A stretch of DNA of 64,000 nt from Phytophthora sp. 'mugwort' (taxonomy: Eukaryota > Oomycota > Peronosporomycetes > Peronosporales > Peronosporaceae): contig JAUCEF010000018.1 in NCBI GenBank assembly GCA_033558025.1, positions 3,596,001 to 3,660,000 on the forward strand, read 5' to 3'. Every line of letters begins with the position of its first letter. Within the stretch, counting starts at the first letter, position 1. The translations under genes and the position numbers were made by a program. The notes beneath the pieces are model-generated. The model saw only the letters and a list, made by a program, of their open reading frames with translations, ran no database searches and was not told the origin of the DNA. Shown here in pieces: positions 1 through 12,479 of the stretch.

Positions 1-2383
1 GGGACCGTAGTATATACCAAGCAGTTTGGCCGAGTCGTTGTTCCAAACAACCTTATTGCTGTAGTGCCTCACGGATGCTGTCGGTTTCACTGTTCCAGGG
101 GTGGAACGGCAGCACCACGGTCTTGTTCTTGTTCAGCTCCATGCCCGGTGCCTCACAGAAAAAATCCACCAAGTCCAGTAGCCGCTGAGTATCCCACAGG
201 TCCCTTAGTAGTCCAGTGCAGTCATCAGCAAAGCTGAAACTGTATGAACCACCGAAGAGTCTCCACACCGAAGTCCAGCATCCTTCATCTTGGCGCGAAT
301 CAAGTTCAGCAAAGGTTCCACGTAAAGCACGAACAGACCCGAGGAGAGAGGGTCTCCTTGCCGCACGCCTCTCCCTAATTCAAAGGGAGAAAGTGAGCTA
401 CCGCTGAATAGTAGCGCCACCAAAGTCTCAGGAAACATCACGCGTACTCAGCGACGAAACACTTCGCCGAAGCGGAGTGCTCGAGGATCATGTCAAGGGC
501 ATCCCACACCACGCTGTCGAAGGCCTTGGCAAAGTCAAGCAAGATAGCACCAGCCACCGCGTCATCGTCTTCATACACTTTCAGGAGTGCTTGAAGCTGC
601 AGGTGAGCATGACGAATATCACGCCCAGGCATGAAGCCATACTGTTCAGAGAATAGTAGACAATCTAAGACAGTTCTCAGACGGTATGCCGGTATCTTGG
701 AGTCCAACTTGGCATCGACGTTGAGGAGGGCAATGGGTCTGTAGTTCCCAGGCTCTTTACGGTCTCCCTTCTTGTATAGCAAGCAAACGTGGCCGCGACG
801 CTGGAACTTGGACATCCTGCCTTTCTCCAGCTGAGCCGCGTAGACAATCTCCAGGATACGGCTCCAAAGCGGCACATCAGTTAGGCAGTTTGCCAGGGGT
901 AACCCATCGGGTCCTGGTGCCTTCCCCGACGACGTATGCTTGATAGCCCAGTAGAAATCGTTTGCTGTGAGTGGACTGTCAAGATAGGCAGCTTGCTTCG
1001 GCGTCAGATGCTTGGTCGTGTGTTCAAGGATCTGGGCCAGTTGATGCGATCCCATTTCGGCTTGTCATGATGGAACTCCCTTGAAGGTGAACGATAGATC
1101 CCGGGCCAAAACTGGTTGAAGGTCCTGGCACATGACTTCCAGCTCCTCCGGCGAATTGACAGGAATCGGAGTGTTGTGCAGGATTTGAGGCGGTCGGAAG
1201 AAGTACTTGGTACCTCGCTCAGAATCATGGAGGTCGGAGGCAAATTTCTTCTTCGATGCGTAGAACTTCTTTTTTTCACCTTCATCTTGACCTCCAGTAG
1301 TTCTCTCTTTTCAGTCAGCCTCCGGCGTTGATCATTGGTAGGCTCCTTGCTAGGCGGTGCTGCAGAACATTGATTTCAAGGTGCAGTTCCTCAAGTTCGC
1401 GCTGGCGAGCATTCTTCCGGGATTCGAATAACTCGTGCAGGAAGATGTTGTGCGATGCTTGTGCTCGTCGAGTAGGCAGCCTGGGTTGTAGTGGGAGTCC
1501 GTTGGTGCATGGAGCATGTCTGCCAACTTGATCAGCGATTCTTGGAGATGCTGCTGCGCTTCAAGAAGCTGGATGAACCATTCTGGACAGCGCCAGGGGG
1601 GTCTCTTAGCCGGCCGAAAGACAGCAGATCCGAGTCGAAAGTCGATACCGCAGTGGTCACCCATATTGGAGCGATTGCGAAAGTCGTGAAGAATTCCCTG
1701 CATGGCCGAGTGGAAGAGCTGGGAGCTTAGCATCACGTAGTCTAACCTTGAGCTGGAGTTGGGGCTGGTGGACTCGACGAGCATCGGATGTTCCAGGCGC
1801 CATGCATCCATAACGTTGATATCATGCATCCAGTCCAGCAGCTCGGTTCGCCCCCGCGACCGATTCCGGTCGGTGTGGTTAGCTTGGTCCAGTTGGCTTG
1901 ACATAACCGTGTTGAAGTCGCCCATGACAATGTGCAGCGCATCATCGTCGAAGTCTCTTAAAAGGTGCTTAAAGAAGGTTGACCGCTTCTGGCCTTTAAC
2001 GGGGGTATACACCACATGAATGTACGTCTCTTTTGAGTCCAGAGTGCCTCGTAGTAGTAAGTACCGATCCGTCATATCAGCCTAGCTAACATGACGGAGG
2101 GTAACGTCTTCGATGTCTTGAACAGGGCATGTCGGCGTGAGTAGTAAGCCCACACAGCGTGCCCTGTGTATGTAGTCATATGTTCTTGCGACCAAAAGCT
2201 GGGATTAAACCGCGAGGTTTGCTTCCAGATCTGTTTCAACCGCTTGTAGTTGTAGGGCCCGGTGAAGCACGTCTTCTGAAGACCGATCATGTGACAGGTC
2301 TTAGAGAAGTACTGCAGCGAGCTCCTTGAGGTCCGGTTCATGCCGTTAGCGTTCAGCGAAAACCCTCTCTCAGGGTCCAACTC
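1..2383 (-). pseudogene. LINE ORF2: endonuclease plus reverse transcriptase, broken, partial
   Basis: Translation of the minus strand shows an exonuclease-endonuclease-phosphatase domain at about 2380-1600: NANGM near the start, GDFN (about 1920), SSRLDYVM (about 1750) and GDHC (about 1650), all typical of LINE AP endonucleases. A reverse transcriptase follows at about 1050-1, with GKAPGPDGLPLANC (about 920), RPIALLNVDAKL (about 730), RQGDPLS (about 350) and the catalytic FADD box (about 225). The reading frame changes at least near 2075, 1330, 440 and 260, so no complete protein is made. It would nick target DNA and reverse-transcribe the LINE RNA. The C-terminus lies beyond the window. Confidence 0.85.
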
Positions 2384-2386
2384 CCA

Positions 2387-4412
2387 TTAGAGAGAAGGGC
2401 TACCCGAGTTGGCTACTGCCGAAGCCGCTTGCTGGAGATCAGCGATGCATTGGCGTAAGTCATCCGGCAACGGGCCATCAAGGGGTCGAGCTGCCAACGG
2501 CGAGGTTACCAGTACCCTAGGATGTGATCGTCCCAGAGGTACCACATCGGATGGGGCTGCGTAGTAGCTTCTTGTTGGAATAGAGCGCAGACCTTGACCG
2601 GATCCATATAGATGCTTGGAACAATCACTGCAACGCAAGATCAAACTCGGCCAGCCGCGTTTGGAGCCAGAACTCGTTTGGGGTAGAGCAAAGGCTCTGC
2701 AGCACGACTTCTGGACTTAGGTCGTCGGCGTCCGGGAAGAGCTCGGCCAACTTGTTCTTGAGCGAGTAGTCCTTCGCCGACGGGTCGAGCTTCATGGAGA
2801 TCATTCGGAGTAATGCGTGGCCAAACGTCTTGCTGCGAAGATGCTGGTAGTTACCGGGAGCCGAGGTGTCCAATAAAAAGCGATGGACACTAGGCTGGGC
2901 TTGGATCCTGTACAAGCTGTTATCGGCATGTGAGGTGTTCGAGAACTCCGTCAGATACGATTCGATGACGTCGCAGAGGTCATTGAGGGTGATCGTCTCT
3001 GCAGGGTACTTGATCGCAGCACTGTTGAGTATCTTCTCGGCAGGCTTGGACAGCTTGGCATACGAGGCAACCGGGGAGGGCGGGATCTGAGTACTGTCCT
3101 ATAGAGTCATATCCTGATCAGGTGGGACATTGCCATCATCTCCCTCACTCAGCCACTCATACTGGTTGGTGGATGCCAGTACTGGATAGCCAGTCTGGGA
3201 CGGGGGTAATTCCCTTGTCTTGGCCGTGGAAGCGGACATCTTGCCAAAGACAAGTTGCCTGGCGCGCAAGATACACGACAGTTCCCTGTCCGTTCGCTTC
3301 ATCGAGCCAGTGGGAAAATTTGGAGGTTCTTCGTCCGACAGCCAGATAGAATTGGGCTGGACTGTGATCCCGTCTTCAACAGTTTCTCCTTCAACACCTT
3401 CCGTGGCGCTGCCTGAACTGGCTTCCGAGTCACTCACTTCTGAGCCATTAGGCTCGGATGGCTCGTACTCGGCATCCGACGTTTCCATAGGCGTGCCATT
3501 GGCTTCGGCACTCGTGGCAACAGCAGGCTTCGAAGAAGCCTGATGTGCCGCATGGTCGACCGACTTAGATGATGATGGGGTGGGCCTTGCGTTTCTCGTG
3601 CATCGCCTTCAGGAAGGGCGGCGTGCCGTGGTTGAACGCACGGATGCGGTGATTAACCACCGCGTATCAATGGTCACCAAACTTGATTTCTCGCAACGGC
3701 GTCGTTGGCGTAAGCATCAGCGACTCGGGCGGGGACTTGTGATTGAAGTACACTCGGCGGCTGGGCGACTTCAGACCGCGGATCGTACGACTAGGGCTGA
3801 TGAACACCGGTGGTGTCCCATGTGCGGCGAACGAATCGTAGATCTCGCTGTCGTCGACCTCGTCAGGCAGGCGCTGCAAGTCGATATAGTACCAGCTGGA
3901 GTACTTGGAGTACGGTTGAACCCGATAGTTTCGGTCGCAGATCGACAGCATCTGGCCACCCAACTTGGATGCAACAGCTTGATCAGTGCATACAAAGCTG
4001 ATGCCAGCGTTCCGGATGGTCTTGAATTCGCGCAGATGGCTGACGTTGGCCGACCAGATGGACGGTTGCGTATCCGATCCGAGCGAGGTCACGATCTCCG
4101 TATCAGAGAACGTGGCGGTCAGTCTCGCGCAGGAATCCACATGGAGTAGGTCAACTCACTCGAGACGAGCTGGGGAACTCCAAGAGCAGCTGCTTTCTTG
4201 TCATCAGTGTTGCGCTCGGGATCCAACATGGCCTTTCCCGCTGACGCGAGCACGTCATCGGTGGGCAACGAGAACTCGACCAGTGGGGCCTTGTTTCGCC
4301 ACTCAGCATGCCAAGTCTGGTCACGACAGGGAGCCGCCATGATGATGGGCTGCGAAGGCTGACGGACCAGTTCGGACGTTTCTTCTTCCAGCTGCTCTCT
4401 CGCAGCTGTCAC
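2387..4412 (-). pseudogene. LINE ORF1-like protein, broken
   Basis: A series of overlapping minus-strand reading frames (4412-4119, 4140-3667, 3488-3099, 2915-2625, 2644-2387) lies directly upstream of the endonuclease and has continuous coding character. The overlaps near 4130, 3660 and 2640 mark frameshifts. The central part is rich in Ser, Glu and Asp (about 3480-3350). I recognise no named domain; the position makes it the LINE ORF1, normally an RNA-binding protein. Confidence 0.6.
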
Positions 4413-5166
4413 GTTCCCCCTTTTACGGTAGGGCTAGGCCGCACTCCTCTGACCGCCTAGGGCCACAGGCGCAAACTCGGCAACAGCTTCAATGGAGCGG
4501 CTCGATTGGGAGTCGCGACGACTTAGTTCTTCGGCGGCGGCAGCACGACGGCTTAGCGTAGTGGTAGTGTCGCGAGGTCGGGTCTTGAGGTCCGGTAGTC
4601 AGGTGAGGCGACAGCACGACAGTTAGGCTGAGGTGGAGAAACGATAACACGGGACTGGAGGGGCCGAAGCTTGAAAGCGCCAGTAGCAGGTATGGGCCTG
4701 CCTATGTGCACTTGTGGGGTAGCCGGCAAATTGCAAACTGGAATGGACTATAGCACTACAGTATATTAAACACGAACTAACAGGATACTTTCAAGGTTAT
4801 AAATTATGTGGAATACATACCTCGGTATGTCCAAACCTTTCCTTATAATAGTACTCAGTAGGAGATAGTTAACGAGATATCAGTTGGTGTCTTTACATTC
4901 AATATATAATCGTTAGACTCGGCTCAACTATGCTAGATAGTGAGTCCTATATATTTGCATCACAGGCGGCTCTGCCGCGGATGAGAATAATACATTCCGT
5001 CCACCTTATGAAATAAAGGGCTCATTTGCCCTGTTTAAGCTACCTTTGACTATTGGAGTCCGTAGCTAGTAACCTTACGGGTTTGTCTATGTTTGTAAAG
5101 ACCTAAGGTTTATCCACCTTAAACAAGAGACTCACTGAGTCTAAGTCATCTTCTGACGCTAAAGCT
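4413..5166. other. No gene seen; AT-rich spacer upstream of the LINE
   Basis: The first 270 bases may still be LINE 5' UTR. From about 4740 the composition becomes AT-rich with no sustained reading frame on either strand. I see no repeat structure or RNA gene. Confidence 0.4.
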
Positions 5167-5481
5167 ATGACAGCCCCGCTGCAAACATACAATTTCGTCA
5201 TGGATGGGTATCTTTCTCCAACAGCTCAAGGCACCACCGTGGCCGTACAATCCCTCGATAATCTAGCCGCTTCATCTCTCATTCCATCCACAAATAACAT
5301 AGGCCAATCTGAGTTGAATAACACCGTCACAGACGCTGACGCCGCTGAAAGATCTCCATTTTGTTACTTCTCTCGACCAGTAAGACGGGAACTTACAGGC
5401 TTGTGGAAATGCAGTATCCATATTAATGATTTAGAAGTGAAAGCCGAAAAATACGTCATTCCGTGTACTGGCGATTATTGA
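5167..5481 (+). CDS. Small unrecognised ORF, 104 aa
   Basis: Opens with ATG at 5167 and is uninterrupted to TGA at 5479-5481. I recognise no domain. The N-terminal two thirds are rich in Ser, Thr, Asn and Ala, with no signal peptide or membrane segment. The C-terminal third has three Cys residues, two of them in FCYF and WKC. It ends 74 bases before the Harbinger element, so it lies outside that element. It may be a decayed gene, a repeat fragment or chance; there is no homology support. Confidence 0.3.
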   Translation: MTAPLQTYNFVMDGYLSPTAQGTTVAVQSLDNLAASSLIPSTNNIGQSELNNTVTDADAAERSPFCYFSRPVRRELTGLWKCSIHINDLEVKAEKYVIPCTGDY

Positions 5482-5554
5482 GCTCGACTGCACCTACGGA
5501 CCATTTCTGCTGTATACACACCCCACATCTCGCGGTTGAACATAATAAGTATTA

Positions 5555-5567
5555 GGGGTTTCAGTTA
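5555..5567 (+). repeat. Harbinger left terminal inverted repeat
   Basis: GGGGTTTCAGTTA; exact reverse complement of 8989-9001. Confidence 0.8.
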
Positions 5568-5603
5568 ATCATTTCTTCAAACGATGAGCCCCAGGAAAAG
5601 GCT

Positions 5604-5642
5604 CATTCCTTTGGCTCATTCCTTGCGAAGGCCCCATTCCTT
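5604..5642 (+). repeat. Subterminal CATTCCTT repeats, left end
   Basis: CATTCCTT occurs at 5604-5611, 5617-5624 and 5635-5642. The same octamer occurs in the same orientation at 8943-8950 and 8976-8983 near the other end. Subterminal repeats of this kind are often binding sites of the transposon's DNA-binding protein; that role is inferred here. Confidence 0.55.
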
Positions 5643-6022
5643 GGCCAGTACGAAACCCTCCGGAATATATTGACGCAATTTTGCAAGGATATTAAATTTT
5701 ACTAGAAAACGCGTTGCACTCCGGAAAGGAAGCCATGTCTCCTCGAAAGCAATCAAAGGCTCCAAGGCAGGTGGCCTCGCAGACGATGGCTCCGACGAAG
5801 AAGGCCTAGCTGAAGAAGGCGTCGCACTGATGATCCACCAGGCAAAGGCTCCACAGAAGCGGACATCCCAGAAGAAGAGCGGACAGAAGAATGCATCGCA
5901 GAAGTCGGTTCCGCAGAAGAGCTCTAAGGAAAGAGAGATTTTCAAATGTAACCACCTTGCTGAAAGCTTAAACCCCGACGTCGCAGCCGAAGGTGAAGAC
6001 TGATACACAATAGCTGAACCTA

Positions 6023-7583
6023 GTGGAATCGGAGATACTGACGGAGCTGTCTGACAACATGTCGGAGCAGTCAGAGGAGTCGGAGGAGTTATTCGCAGAA
6101 TTGGAGCTGGCTGAGGAGATGGAGCAGACGGATGATGATGTACCTGGAGAGATGGAGAAGAAAGCAGGGGCGCCGAGCAAGTATACGCATACAACGCGGG
6201 TCAACTCGAAAGCATGATCTCCTGGATGGAGGTGCCAAGTAATCGATCCATCTATCTCGGGGAATCGACAGCTGGAAAAAGTATGGCGCATGGGGTCGGA
6301 GTGACTAAGCTGTCTGGGTTTGCAAGTATGGCAGGCTTTGTCCACGCATACGCGATGAAAAACGACGATTCAGACTCAAGGCACAAAATCAAGTGGGACA
6401 AGGGAACCTGCCAGAGCCGCTGGAACTCGCAGTTCAGGCGATGCAAAACTACTCGTCGTCGCAAAATGAAACAGATTGGGTTTGGGATTACCGAAAAGAT
6501 GATGATGCGTGGAGTCAAGATTAAAGAGTTGGTTGAGAAGGGGTGTCCATTTTTTGAGCGAATGGATGCTATGTTTTCGGAGCAGGCGAACGTCGACCCG
6601 ATGTCTCAAATGCATGAGCCAGATTTTAGTGACGATGAGGACATGAATGCAGTTGTGACGGCAAGTGCTTTTCATTCAGAAGCCCCAGTAGCCCAGACAG
6701 AAGACATTGAAATTGGTTTTCCAGGCTATCGTGACCGAGTGGACACTGGTGAAGACAGTGATAGTGATGAGACTGTATTCAGCTTTAGTGGGACATTTGG
6801 GGTTCACGGGACTGACACGATTGGCATTGAAAATCGTAGCCCGAGCAGAGTTAAAGCCGGATGCAATCATGATATTGCAGAAGACCCGTGCGGCTCAAAA
6901 CAGTTTCTGAATGCGATGATCGGCAACTTTCATTCCGATCCTTCGTCCACTCAGCGAGCTGCTGGATGTTAGCTACCGCCCGCGTATATCCTGGGCTCTC
7001 AAACAAAATAGACCGCTGCTATCCCTCACGTCTAGCTCCCCAGGTCCGGACCCAGAACTGAAAAAGAAGTAGCTGAAGTTGGATTGCCGTCGGCTCAAGG
7101 TGCACGAAGGGCCCAGCGTATACTTTCCCGCTCGACTGCCATCACAACACGCACAGCGCCAAGGACTGCTGGTTCCAGCGCTACTGTTACCGCGAGTTCA
7201 GCGGCGAATAAGGCTGCTGCTGCTGCTGAAGTAACGGAAAGGGCGCAAAGTTTGAAACTAACGATATTGGCGCTGTTTTTGCGGTTGAGTTGGAGAAAAC
7301 GAGACGCTCGACCGAGAAACGAGCGGAGCTGATTATCGCTTCTCAAGAGAGCCGTTCGAAGCCATGATGGCATCCAGACAAAAGGAACTGGATGAGCAAG
7401 CCGAGGCCCGACCTCAAGCGAAACTTGAGCATGAAGAAGAGCGCCAACAAAAACGTCATGAAAAAAGAGACGAAGGACGTCGTAAAATGGCGGGTAGAGC
7501 TGCTGCTTGGAGGTAAATCTCGTGAGGATGTGACCGAGCTGGTGGACCAGTTCTTACCTAGCTATGAAGTAGCGCATTCTTGA
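6023..7583 (+). pseudogene. Harbinger ORF1 (Myb/SANT-like DNA-binding partner), broken
   Basis: The best-preserved part is an open frame at 6214-6972 (252 aa) with SRHKIKWDKGTCQSRWNSQF followed by a basic KTTRRRKMK stretch and GITEKMMMRG. This has the look of the helical Myb/trihelix-like proteins encoded beside oomycete Harbinger transposases. Further remnants are an acidic segment at 6023-6217 and a Lys/Glu-rich, coiled-coil-like tail at 7392-7583 ending in GGKSREDVTELVDQF. Stops and frame changes near 6200, 6972 and 7330 show decay. The product would help the transposase bind the element ends and enter the nucleus; that is family knowledge. Confidence 0.6.
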
Positions 7584-7591
7584 TGCACTTA

Positions 7592-8790
7592 CGCTTCTCA
7601 CGCCCGGAGGCAACGTTGATAGCGGTGTCGACGTCGTCATCGCCATCAAGTACCAAGTCCTCTCATTCGTCGAAGAGCGCAATGCCGATATTGTGGAGCA
7701 TGGCAGGCCAAAATGTGAATGTTGACGTGGCGAAACCTTTTTCCTTCTTGATCTGAGTGCGAATTCCCTTTAGTGACATCCAGCGGTTTTTTAAAAGCCC
7801 AATAGAGTTCTCTTTTATGACGCATACCGTTGAGATGATTTCGTTGTAGAAAGCGTTTTTGTCTTCAATGCTGCTGGCAGCTTGTACGTGGTTATCCGAC
7901 GCGTGCTAAGAGCATAGCATGTATAACCAATGAAGTACTGGTCGCCCGGAAGAACCGCTCCGGACGCTGAGCTATCAGTGTCTTCGAAAACATGGTCGAA
8001 TCACAGCAAGATCCCGGCCAGCCCGTGTACGCGTGGAGAATCACCTTGTCCTCATTGCAAACAATTTGCATGTTGAAGTTGTATCGACACTTGCGGTTGT
8101 AGTGCAAGGCACCGTTGATATGCGGTTTCTGGTCTAGTATCACGTGGGTTCCATCCACGAAGCCCACAACGGCTTCAGTTAATCCAAAGCGCTCTTCATG
8201 AAATGCAGACGACTCAATCCGCTTCTGACGACTCGGCCACGCCATGAAACTTGTATAATATCGTAACAAAGCTTTCTGCACGCGACGAACATAGATTGAC
8301 ACGGCTCCATCTCCGATACTATAGCCCCTCACGAAATGGGAGACGGAATTCGCGTTGCCGTGTGCCCTGCACCATTCCAGTGTCACGGCAAGTTGTATAG
8401 CCACATCACGCTGTTGTTTCTTGTCCTGGAAGGGCATCGGTTGAGAGACCACGTCGTCGATAAGTGGCACGGCAAGATTACACTGCGGTTTCTTCTTCTG
8501 ATGGTGCTTCGGTTGAAAGACCACGTGTCTCGAATCAACTCGAGCAGCACGTTGAAAGTATGCTTTGAAACGCGTGTAAACGTGCGAAACTCTGAACTCC
8601 GAGCGTGTGCAGCAAGCGCTGATGTGCTGTTGATCGCATGACGTTCTTGCGCTTCACTGAGTAGCGCACATAATCCAATACATGCCGCAACCTGACGAGA
8701 CCAGGAAGGAGGTCGTCGTCTGCAACATCGTCTTCGTCGACCTTCGTGTGGCAGGTCTCCCGTAGCTACTGGGCCATCGCTAGCTGGAAG
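7592..8790 (-). pseudogene. Harbinger DDE transposase, broken
   Basis: The minus frame 8524-7892 carries the first catalytic Asp in GFVDGTHV (about 8155) and the second in GWPGSCCDSTMF (about 8010). After a stop at 7892 the homology resumes in another frame with CVIKENSIGLLKNRW (about 7815), which carries the catalytic Glu of PIF/Harbinger (DDE_Tnp_4) transposases. A further N-terminal stretch is readable to about 8790. The stop after ARVG and frame changes make it non-functional. Confidence 0.8.
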
Positions 8791-8988
8791 ATAAGTCTGT
8801 CATGCTGTGTTTGAGCTTTTTGAAGTCGGACGGAGGCATATTGCCGACTGATATTCAGGATGAGAGTGAATGGCCCCCATCGTAAATTTGTGGCTCTGAA
8901 ACGATTCGTGTTGTTAATTACAAACTGACCCCCCATGAAAGTCATTCCTTGGGGTTTCCCTTTTTTCTGGTCGATCATTCCTTATTAC

Positions 8989-9001
8989 TAACTGAAACCC
9001 C
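8989..9001 (-). repeat. Harbinger right terminal inverted repeat
   Basis: TAACTGAAACCCC on plus; exact reverse complement of 5555-5567. Confidence 0.8.
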
Positions 9002-9059
9002 CTATTATCGATCCTCTCAGTGTCTATCATTTTTACGCAGGTCAGTGAGTTGCATCTTT

Positions 9060-10440
9060 ACAGCGGAAAAGCCTCTCGCATTCATTTGACGTCGGTGGTA
9101 CGAAGCTGACATCCGCGTACTTGGCCAGGTTGCATACCTTCAGCCTAAACGACGATGAAGGCCGTCTCACCGGTTACACCTTCCTGCGTGTCAGGCTCGC
9201 GGGGCTCTTCAAATGGGGCACATGCAGATTGCTCCGCAGCGTGAGCCCCTCCCCACGCTGGTGATTTGCCGACCCCCCCCCCCCCCCAGCTTCGAATACA
9301 GGGAGTTGATGATGGGCGCGGTGGCACTCAGGCGGGATTCTTGGCTGAGTAACACTGCATTACCTGGGCGAAGCACCGGCGGGTGGCATACATGATTATC
9401 GTCGAGCGATGCAGAGCCTCAGTCACGCTCTTCAAGTGGGTTAGATATTACAGCAACGACTTGGCCTTCTCGTTTCCCCAGGAAACACGATCCAAAATTG
9501 CGTTCTAATGCCGTGCTGTGTTCGAGGCCACGAAGACTGAACATTTCGCTGCACATTTGTTCGACCAGGACGTTGCATTCCGTACCCCTGAGCGAGCGGG
9601 GTCACTTCGCACGGTACGAATCTTGCAGCGTCGAGAAGCACTTCATTAGCGCAGGAATCCTGACCAGTAGGTCTTCCTATTTACACAGGTAGTTTTCATA
9701 GTAAGCTTGAAACGGTGACTTATGCGGCCGATAAGCGGCTCCGTTTCAACCTTGCCCCCAATGCTATGATTAGCAGAGCAACCCTGGCCATAAAGGTGGT
9801 CGCTTCCCACCATCGGTCGTACCGCAACAAGGCGTCCGCTAGAAGGTCAAATCACTCTGGACGTCCACGCTCCTCATAGGGTAAAAGGCGACCAACACGA
9901 ACCCCCTTGTCATGCAATGAAGCCCATCGTACACCATTGCACGAAGTTTCGAAAAAGCACTACCATCGTAATTGCTGCCGTTGTAAGTGACAGCCGCCGT
10001 GCGTCCAATCCTCCAGCACAATACCTAACGAGTAGGCGGATCCTGCTTGATACGAATTATCACGCGGTCTGATATAGCCACGACGTATACCTTGACCGTC
10101 TCGCGGTCGGTCTTCGACAGCTTGGCGTTCCGCCGCACGTTCGGTCGCTCGCAGAACGAGAACTACAACTTGTCGACTACGACCGACACCACCCAGTGAC
10201 AGATGCCCACGGTGCGTTTGTCGATAACGCGAAGCTGGAGGGCGCTTCCCCTTGACGCTGGGCGTACCTGGCGAGGTCTTCGTAGACTTCGTGCTGGCGG
10301 CGAAGCTGAATGGGTAAGTTGATGTATCCGTTACTGATGCGGTAGAGGGTTGTTATTGGTATTGCTGGCGAATTTTTGGGTGAAGAGGAGAGAACTAGCA
10401 AAACGAATGAAACAAGGTTTGCCACACAGTTTATGGAAAA
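9060..10440 (-). mobile_element. Degraded hAT-like transposon remnant
   Basis: Minus-strand translation near the 3' end (about 9140-9062) gives YADVSFVPPTSNECERLF, matching the hAT C-terminal dimerisation motif (PPTSN-CERLFS). Further upstream, about 9980-9880, is a frame with MVYDGLHCMTRGFVLVAFY, resembling the hAT block around the first catalytic Asp (DGW...). Stops and frame changes occur throughout. A 15-base C run at 9273-9287 interrupts it. Limits are approximate and no terminal repeats were found. Confidence 0.5.
9273..9287 (+). repeat. Poly-C tract (15 C)
   Basis: An uninterrupted run of 15 C inside the hAT remnant. Confidence 0.9.
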
Positions 10441-10739
10441 TCACATAACGCGTACGTGGTGCACACCAAGATCACATAGCGCCGCAATAACGAAACGCGT
10501 GGCACTCCGCGATGTACAGCACCACATCAAATCGGGGTATCTGCACTCCACTCAATGTCATCCAATCATTTACTAGATGATACCACCATTTCAACAAATC
10601 GATTCGAAGTAAATAGGCTGTGGCCGCCTTCTTATCTATGATTGTTGTCATGGATCCCCCTTCATATCCGAACCAGTTGCACTCTCTGCAGGACTAGGGT
10701 TTCCTTTCTCGCTTCATGATGCCCCCTACGAACAAGTGT

Positions 10740-12470
10740 ACAATCGTATACAGTGACATGGATCGCGATGACGCCCAGCTGCTCATGAAGGAAAGGAAGT
10801 TTTCATCATTGTGAAGACCCACCTGGATTCATGAGTCGTGTGCGCGCTGACAAGGACGCACATTTGCGAAACCAGCAGCTGAAGTGCTTATCGGAGACAT
10901 GCAAGGCTATGACGCCGTATGACGCATGTTCGTGGATGGGCGAACTTCTTACGTGCTTAGAGCTGAACCGAGTGACAATCATGGAGCGTAGAGCACAAGC
11001 AACGCTCATTCGAGGCCCTCGAAACCTCAACTCACCTCTTGGTTGACGGTCTACGAGGGCGGAAAAGCGACGCATGGGTTGAATCCAGCTCGAATTAGCA
11101 TGGGCATGAGTCGGCGATTTGGGCTTGGTTAGGTAGGTTGCTCCAGGTGTAGTGGTTTGTTATCAACTCCACGAAGAATAAACTTTGCCGCACCGACGAC
11201 TACGATGACGTACTGGATCAAATCGACCAGTTGGCATTTGGGGCTGACACATTGGGCACGCAGCCGTTTGGTTCGGATGGGAACGTGACAGCGAGGGCAA
11301 ACCAGATGTGTGGTGAAAACCCTTTTCTGATGTGTTTGACGAACAAGCAGCTGTTGAAGAGCGCTTGGAACCCTACCTCGTTCGTGTTTGACATGGACAG
11401 CTCCTTCTAATTAAATCTAGTGGGTATCCTGTCATCGGGTCTGGCATATTGGATTGGGGTCGGTCGTTTCACCTGGCGACTCTCTTCATCACTTCTCATC
11501 GATAGACGGCGCTCCGCAAGATCTTTCACTATGATTACCGGTGAGCAGCTTCTCCTGAAATATATGATGGCCGATGCCTGGCGATTGATCGCTCAATGCG
11601 GTCACTCAGGTGTTCGTGGTGGATTCAGACCTCATATACTTGATGTGTTTCTTTCAAGTGATGGCGAAGGTCCATGATAGACTCAGTGAGTGGGCGCATT
11701 GCGCGAACAGGTGGTCGCAAACATCTACGACCTTTATTTTTCGTCAAGCCAAGATGTCTATGAGAACTGGTCATATAACGGTGCTAACGAAGCGGCCGAG
11801 CGAATTGCTGTTGTTGATGTTTTGGAACTACTTTAAGAGTATGAGGGTGACAAGCACGTTCAGCCGCTGGTAGTGTTTCCATATCCAAGGTGGTTATGCG
11901 ACCGTCAACAACCCGGTCGAGCCGTTAATCAAGCGAGACTACACGCTCCGAATGAAGCACAAGATCGGAACGCGCATCTGCCTTTTTGCGAACTGCTGAT
12001 GACAACAGTCGGTTATCTCAAAAACACCCTTTAAGAACGCGCCTCAAGCGACACAGCAGCCGAACGTTTGGGTGAAAGACTTCCCCTGTGTGACTTACTA
12101 CAATATATGTCTCCAAGCCAATCAAGCATCGATTTCTTGCTCGTATTCCCGGACCCAAAAGTCGCGTGTTTTCACGTGGTTGCAGCCGCGTGTATCTGCC
12201 TGAACTGGGAAGGAGTCGCATGTATGTTTTGGCGCAAATGGGAGCGAACTATGTGCGAATGGAGCTTGAAGAACAACTTGATGGTGGCTGGCTAGGGGAT
12301 GTGCACGTGTGATTGCAAGTACAACTTCGCCATTTGTATCCACGTGATGTTCATGTTACAAGTCAAGTGCTACACCAGATTGGACGCCAAACGGACTCTT
12401 GTCAGCCGTTCTATTTCGCGAAAGCGACGTCAGACCCTTATCGGGTTATGCTGGTCACCCTCGTAATAAT
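10740..12470 (+). mobile_element. Degraded MULE (Mutator-like) transposase remnant
   Basis: Plus-strand frames show successive pieces of an oomycete MULE transposase. NPFLMCLTNKQLL and SFVFDMDSSF lie at about 11310-11410, followed by GYPVIGSG and a RSFHLATLFITSHR-like block at about 11425-11500. VVDSDLIYLMCFFQVMAKVHDRL lies near 11610-11690 (shown partly here for recognition), a degraded YDLHFSSSQDVYENW block at about 11725-11765, and NNPVEPLIKRDYTLRMKHK at about 11908-11963. The last block is a hallmark of these transposases. Stops and frameshifts are frequent. The part after about 12100, with scattered Cys and His, may be the SWIM-type zinc region. Confidence 0.65.
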
Positions 12471-12479
12471 GGCATGGCT

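Larger units (their letters stand above)
1..4412 (-). mobile_element. Non-LTR retrotransposon (APE-type LINE), 3' part outside window
   Basis: The minus strand reads ORF1, then an AP-type endonuclease, then reverse transcriptase, which is the order of an APE-clade LINE. The 5' end lies near 4412 or slightly upstream; the 3' end is cut off by the window edge at base 1. Several frame changes and stops break both ORFs, so this copy is dead. No target-site duplication can be looked for because one end is missing. Confidence 0.85.
5555..9002. mobile_element. PIF/Harbinger DNA transposon, about 3.45 kb, decayed
   Basis: The ends form a perfect 13-bp inverted repeat: GGGGTTTCAGTTA at 5555-5567 and TAACTGAAACCCC at 8989-9001. 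The left end is preceded by TTA, a usual 3-bp Harbinger target; the right flank reads C-TATTA, so the duplication is plausible but not exact. Two convergent ORF remnants lie inside: a DNA-binding partner on plus and a DDE transposase on minus, the two-gene layout of PIF/Harbinger. Both ends carry a direct subterminal motif CATTCCTT. Confidence 0.8.
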
